This document shows positions 60,139 to 64,000 of a stretch of 64,000 nucleotides of DNA, piece after piece. The translations under genes and the position numbers were made by a program. Under the pieces are notes generated by a model. It saw nothing but the letters and a program-made list of their open reading frames with translations. It made no database searches and had not been told where the DNA came from. Source of the stretch: JAKLIX01 sp964605655 (GTDB lineage Bacteria > Bacteroidota > Bacteroidia > Bacteroidales > CAIXZF01); NCBI GenBank assembly GCA_964605655.1, contig CAZSDK010000002.1, forward strand, positions 1 to 64,000, in the 5' to 3' direction. Positions within the stretch are counted from its first letter, which is position 1. Each line of letters begins with the position of its first letter.

Positions 60139-60681
60139 ATGAAAACCAAAGCGTGGATAACACTGATCTACATTCTTTTACCTCTAGTCTTCATCCTCAA
60201 TGGCCCGGATGCTAAGTCACAGAATCCGGCGATCGGGACCAACATCGGAAATATTGCTCCTGAGATCGTGATGCAGGATGTCAATGGGAAAACACTCAAA
60301 CTCTCTTCCCTCAAAGGTAAGGTAGTCCTCATCGATTTCTGGGCTTCCTGGTGCGGACCCTGCCGCAGGGAAAATCCCAATGTTGTAGAGGCATTCAATA
60401 AATACAAAGACAGGAAGTTCAAAGATGCCAAAGGTCTTGAGATCTTTAGTGTCTCCCTCGATAAGAACAAAGATGCCTGGATCAAGGCTATTAAGGACGA
60501 CAGGCTCGACTGGCCCAACCACGTCAGCGACTTGCAATACTGGCAGAATGCTGCGGCCAAAACATACGGAGTCAACTCGATTCCGACCAATTTCCTGATT
60601 GATGCCAAAGGCATCATTGTTGCCAAGAATCTCAGGGGTATCGACCTGCAGTACCAGATTGAAAAGCTGACAAAGAACTAG
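60139..60681 (+). CDS. TlpA-like periplasmic thioredoxin
   Basis: 180 aa from ATG 60139; an in-frame ATG at 60133 is equally possible. Signal sequence at residues 1-28. The ResA/TlpA domain has IAPEIVMQDVNGKTLKLSSL, DFWASWCGPCRRENPNV with the CGPC redox pair, SVSLDKNKDAWIKAI and the cis-Pro loop NSIPTNFLIDAKG. Similar in its catalytic half to the protein at 33868 but without the N-terminal DUF4369-like domain. Confidence 0.92.
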   Translation: MKTKAWITLIYILLPLVFILNGPDAKSQNPAIGTNIGNIAPEIVMQDVNGKTLKLSSLKGKVVLIDFWASWCGPCRRENPNVVEAFNKYKDRKFKDAKGLEIFSVSLDKNKDAWIKAIKDDRLDWPNHVSDLQYWQNAAAKTYGVNSIPTNFLIDAKGIIVAKNLRGIDLQYQIEKLTKN

Positions 60682-60800
60682 GCCGGCTTTCCCGGTTCTC
60701 TGCCATTATGTCCTTTCCGGGACATGGCAACATTTTTGATTGGTGGTTAGTCCCGGCATTTCTGAAGGCCGGAGAAAGACATCATCAATAATGAAACAAC

Positions 60801-61352
60801 ATGGAAGAAGAGGCAATCAAGCAAGAGAATCCATCAGACAAAGAGGCCGGTACATCGCCGGCCGGGCAGGGTAAGAAGTCGAAAAAACTGAAGTTCAGAA
60901 AAGAAACTGAGGAAGAGGTCCTCCAACAGAAACTTGCCGAGGCCAAAGACCAGTACCTTCGTCTCTTTGCGGAGTTCGACAATTACCGTAAAAGAACGAA
61001 CAAAGAAAAGTCAGATTTACTGAACTATGCATCAGAGGACCTGGTCACACAACTGCTTCCGGTATTGGATGATTTCAGCCGTGCCCTCCAGTCGATGAAT
61101 GATGCACAAGACATAGGTGCTGTTAAAGAAGGAGTTACGCTGATCAGCCAGAAGCTGACTTCTCTTCTGGAACAAAAGGGACTCTCGGGCATAGAGGCTA
61201 AAGGCAACGATTTCGATACCGATTTCCATGAAGCCGTCACCAGCATAGCTGCCGGAGAGGAGATGAAAGGCAAGGTGGTGGACGAGATACAGAAAGGATA
61301 CCTATACAAAGACAAGGTGATCCGGTTCTCCAAAGTTGTAGTAGGTCAATAA
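60801..61352 (+). CDS. grpE: Nucleotide exchange factor GrpE
   Basis: A 183-aa protein. Charged N-terminal arm (residues 1-40), long coiled coil about 45-100 (EEEVLQQKLAEAKDQYLRLFAEFDNYRKRTNKEK split by one turn) and the beta-domain end FDTDFHEAVTSIAAGEEM with KGKVVDEIQKGYLYKDKVIR. It releases ADP from DnaK. 10 bp upstream of dnaJ; dnaK is not in the window. Confidence 0.96.
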   Translation: MEEEAIKQENPSDKEAGTSPAGQGKKSKKLKFRKETEEEVLQQKLAEAKDQYLRLFAEFDNYRKRTNKEKSDLLNYASEDLVTQLLPVLDDFSRALQSMNDAQDIGAVKEGVTLISQKLTSLLEQKGLSGIEAKGNDFDTDFHEAVTSIAAGEEMKGKVVDEIQKGYLYKDKVIRFSKVVVGQ

Positions 61353-61362
61353 AAACAACCCG

Positions 61363-62508
61363 GTGACAAAGCGCGATTATTACGAAATACTGGGAGTCAG
61401 CAAGAACGCAACTGCTGAAGAGATCAAGAAGGCCTACCGGCAGATGGCTCTGAAGTACCATCCCGACAAGAACCCTGGCAACAAGGAGGCGGAGGAGCAT
61501 TTCAAGGAGGCGGCTGAAGCCTACGAGGTACTGAGCAACCCTGAGAAAAAGGCACGCTACGACCAGTACGGTCATGCCGGACTGGGTGGCGGCGGCGGCG
61601 CTTCCGGGTTCGGGGGCGGCATGTCGATGGAAGACATCTTCTCCCAGTTCGGCGATATTTTCGGAGGAGACTTCTTCGGCTTCGGCGGGGGCCGGCGTTC
61701 AGGCGGCCGCCGGGTAAACAAAGGCAGTAACCTGAGGGTCAGGGTGAAACTTACCCTGGAAGAGATTGCCACCGGTACTGAAAAGAAAATCAAGCTGAAC
61801 AAGTACGTGGAATGTCCCGCTTGTCACAGTACGGGAGCCAAAGAAGGCACCGGGCTGCAGACCTGCACCACCTGCAGGGGCAGCGGACATATCACCAGGG
61901 TCACCAACACCATTCTGGGGCAGATGCAGACCTCCACCACCTGCCCGGCTTGCGGCGGGGAAGGACAGATCATCAGGGAAAAATGCAACCATTGTTACGG
62001 CAACGGCATCATCAAATCAGAAGAGGTGATCAACATCCAGATCCCTGCAGGGGTGAGCGACGGCATACAGCTATCCATGGGTGGCAGAGGAAATGCTGCT
62101 GCCAGGGGCGGCGTACCGGGAGACCTGATCGTGGCCATTGAGGAAATGGAACACCCTTACCTGGTCAGAGATGGAAACAACCTGTACTTTGAACATTACC
62201 TCAGCGTTCCTGAAGCAGCCCTGGGAACCACCATTGAAGTACCCACGCTCGAAGGAAAAGCCAAGGTCAAGATCACACCGGGGACACAGCCTGGTAAGAT
62301 CCTCAGACTCAAAGGGAAAGGGCTCCCCTCTTTGAACGGGTACGGCAAAGGAGACCTGCTGGTCAATATTAATGTATGGATCCCCGAAAACCTCAGCCGG
62401 GAAGAGAAAACCCTGATGGAAAAACTGGAACATGCAGAAAACTTTAAGCCCAAACCCGGCAACTCCGGCAAAGGTTTTTTCAGCAGGATGAAGGAATACT
62501 TCCAATAA
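61363..62508 (+). CDS. dnaJ: Chaperone protein DnaJ
   Basis: A 381-aa protein with a GTG start (MTKRDYYEILGVSKNATAEE). J-domain at residues 4-68 with YHPDKNPGN (HPD), G/F-rich region about 72-120, four zinc repeats CPACHSTG, CTTCRGSG, CPACGGEG, CNHCYGNG at about 150-220, and a C-terminal substrate domain to 381. Stimulates the DnaK ATPase. Confidence 0.97.
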   Translation: MTKRDYYEILGVSKNATAEEIKKAYRQMALKYHPDKNPGNKEAEEHFKEAAEAYEVLSNPEKKARYDQYGHAGLGGGGGASGFGGGMSMEDIFSQFGDIFGGDFFGFGGGRRSGGRRVNKGSNLRVRVKLTLEEIATGTEKKIKLNKYVECPACHSTGAKEGTGLQTCTTCRGSGHITRVTNTILGQMQTSTTCPACGGEGQIIREKCNHCYGNGIIKSEEVINIQIPAGVSDGIQLSMGGRGNAAARGGVPGDLIVAIEEMEHPYLVRDGNNLYFEHYLSVPEAALGTTIEVPTLEGKAKVKITPGTQPGKILRLKGKGLPSLNGYGKGDLLVNINVWIPENLSREEKTLMEKLEHAENFKPKPGNSGKGFFSRMKEYFQ

Positions 62509-62554
62509 GAATATGTATCTTGCGGTGTTAAACCCCCTGTTTTACTGAAACTCC

Positions 62555-63523
62555 ATGTCCTACATCTTTCAGGCTCATGAGGTGACCAAGCGTTTCTCTG
62601 CCCATGTCGCCCTGGATCAAGTTACCGTCAACGTTCCAACCGGGAGCATCTTCGGGCTGCTGGGACCCAACGGGGCCGGTAAAACCACCCTGATCCGCAT
62701 CATCAACCAGATCACAGGTCCCGATGAAGGAGAACTTTTCTTTAACGGAGAAAAGCTCCATCCTTCCCATATCTCTTCCATCGGATATCTCCCCGAGGAA
62801 AGAGGCCTGTATAAAAAAATGAAGGTCGGGGAACAGGCGCTGTACCTTGCCCAGCTCAAAGGACTCCCAAAACATGAGGCTCTTAAGAAACTGAAAGACT
62901 GGTTTGACAGGTTTGAGATCCTGGGCTGGTGGAACCGCAAAGTGGAAGAACTCTCCAAAGGCATGCAGCAAAAGGTGCAGTTCATTACCACGGTCATCCA
63001 CGAACCAAAGCTCCTGATCTTCGATGAGCCCTTCAGCGGATTTGATCCCATCAATGTCAACCTGATCAAACAAGAGATCCTTACCCTCAAGGAACATGGC
63101 TCCACCATCATCTTCTCGACCCATAACATGGCCTCGGTTGAAGAACTATGTGATCATATCGCCCTGATCAACAGGGGACATAAGATCCTGGACGGAAAAG
63201 TGAAAGAAATCAAAAAGGACTTTAAATCGAACCAGTACGAGCTCACCCTCTCCCACCCTGCCGGGGAGCTCGGACCCCTTCTGAAGGATGGAATGATCGT
63301 GATGGAAGAATATAAGGAGGACGAGGATTCCATTGCCCGTATCCAGCTTCCGGACGGCAAAGGGCCCAATGAACTGCTCTCCCTTCTGATCCCTCATGTG
63401 GAGATCCACGCACTGCACGAGATCATTCCCAGTTTTAATGACATTTTCATTAAAACCGTAACCGAGGCTGAGAAAAACCATTCCGTTTCCACTATCGAAG
63501 AAAAGGAGGTGACCCATGAATAA
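62555..63523 (+). CDS. ABC transporter ATP-binding protein
   Basis: A 322-aa protein. Walker A GLLGPNGAGKTTLIRII (residues about 34-50), Q-loop SIGYLPEERGLYKKM, signature ELSKGMQQKVQF, Walker B LLIFDEPFSGFDP, switch His in FSTHNM. The C-terminal 220-322 is an extra regulatory region of the NatA type. The end overlaps the permease start by 8 bp; together they form an exporter, possibly of Na+ or drugs (NatAB-like). Confidence 0.92.
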   Translation: MSYIFQAHEVTKRFSAHVALDQVTVNVPTGSIFGLLGPNGAGKTTLIRIINQITGPDEGELFFNGEKLHPSHISSIGYLPEERGLYKKMKVGEQALYLAQLKGLPKHEALKKLKDWFDRFEILGWWNRKVEELSKGMQQKVQFITTVIHEPKLLIFDEPFSGFDPINVNLIKQEILTLKEHGSTIIFSTHNMASVEELCDHIALINRGHKILDGKVKEIKKDFKSNQYELTLSHPAGELGPLLKDGMIVMEEYKEDEDSIARIQLPDGKGPNELLSLLIPHVEIHALHEIIPSFNDIFIKTVTEAEKNHSVSTIEEKEVTHE

Positions 63524-64000
63524 AGTAGCGCTCATCGTAAAACGCGAATACCTGACCAGGGTCAGAAAGCCCTCTTTTATCATCATGACTTTGCTAGGCC
63601 CGCTGCTTATGGCATCCACCTTCATCATCGCCATCTATGTGGCCCAGATGTCGGTGGAAGAAAAAAAGATCGCCGTACTCGACGAGACCAACCTGGTCTA
63701 TCCCTGCTTTAAAAATACCAACAACATCACTTTTGAGCCGGTCTTCGGATCCCTGGCCGAAAAGAAAAAGACTTTCCGCAAAGACGGGTACGATATCCTG
63801 CTTCACATCCCGAAATCAGAATCCACCCTGCCTCAGGGAGCTACGCTGTTTTCTGACAAACAGCCGAACATCATGGTGAAAGGGTATATCCAGAATGCCA
63901 TGGAGAAGGAGATAGAGCGATTCAAGCTGGCGGCCACCCTCCAGAAGATCAACCCGCCTGTCCCGGGCATAGACCCTAACCTCCTTGAATCAATTAAAAC
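63516..64000 (+). CDS. ABC-2 type permease (partial, runs off the window)
   Basis: At least 161 residues from ATG 63516, preceded by a strong AAAGGAGGTGA ribosome site that is unusual for this phylum. MNKVALIVKREYLTRVRKP then a first membrane helix (about 23-46, FIIMTLLGPLLMASTFIIAI), then a long extracytoplasmic region; the same plan as NatB-type ABC-2 permeases. The stop lies beyond 64000. Confidence 0.9.
   Translation, partial: MNKVALIVKREYLTRVRKPSFIIMTLLGPLLMASTFIIAIYVAQMSVEEKKIAVLDETNLVYPCFKNTNNITFEPVFGSLAEKKKTFRKDGYDILLHIPKSESTLPQGATLFSDKQPNIMVKGYIQNAMEKEIERFKLAATLQKINPPVPGIDPNLLESIK

Noticed and set aside
1..64000. CRISPR array, diversity-generating retroelement or prophage
   Set aside because: No regularly spaced short repeats, no reverse transcriptase, and no phage structural or integrase gene were seen. 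The P-family variation is spread over homologous genes rather than at template-repeat adenines.

Overview
The window comes from a member of the Bacteroidota, probably Bacteroidales-like. The evidence is a merged str/S10/spc/alpha ribosomal operon with no adk between secY and map, many TAnnTTTG -7 promoter boxes, type IX secretion (T9SS) sorting tails, DUF4290-murA coupling, a MurA with Asp at the catalytic-Cys position, and zinc-free L36 and S14. No rRNA, tRNA or CRISPR array was seen. All calls are from reading the sequence; no database search was run.

Layout. (1) 1-3.3 kb is an AT-rich accessory segment: two unrelated secreted 264-aa proteins set among paired repeats, IS-end-like inverted repeats and a repeated structured element whose copies differ by compensatory base changes. 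(2) 3.4-11 kb: a small lipoprotein, a perfect 108-bp repeat pair, an esterase-TPR lipoprotein (-), a PadR-PspC operon, a fused alpha-beta 2-oxoacid dehydrogenase E1 and an acylphosphatase. (3) 10.9-22.2 kb is the most unusual region. Five paralogous T9SS-secreted, cysteine-rich proteins (P1-P5) lie on the minus strand; P1-P3 repeat with an exact 1012-bp period and P4 adjoins them. P5 is separated from P4 by a 1352-aa beta-helix T9SS protein and a small HTH protein. P4 and P5 share a two-hairpin leader with compensatory changes in both stems, one stem containing the Shine-Dalgarno tract; the best P4 start is put out of frame by a 7-A tract. The left edge carries a GxxExxY gene between 127-bp direct repeats and a remnant of an ornithine cyclodeaminase (OCD) gene whose full-length relative is at the right edge.

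(4) 22.2-30.3 kb: a probable minus-strand operon mnmD - NUDIX - ROK kinase - double UvrA2-like ATPase - OCD-family enzyme. (5) 30.3-37 kb: lipoprotein, DnaQ-like exonuclease, glutathione peroxidase, FKBP isomerase, thioredoxin-fold lipoprotein-like protein, a DUF3108-like protein and enolase. (6) 37.3-55.5 kb: the ribosomal operon from rpsL (right) to rplQ (left), with a promoter and a structured ~250-nt leader at the right and a terminator hairpin at the left. (7) 55.9-64 kb (+): UvrD helicase, DUF4290 protein, murA, a TlpA-like thioredoxin, grpE, dnaJ and an ABC exporter whose permease runs off the window.

The best candidates for undescribed biology are the P-family array with its covarying leader and possible slippage switch, the structured repeat family at 1.2-3.2 kb, and the nested stem-loop in the rpsL leader.
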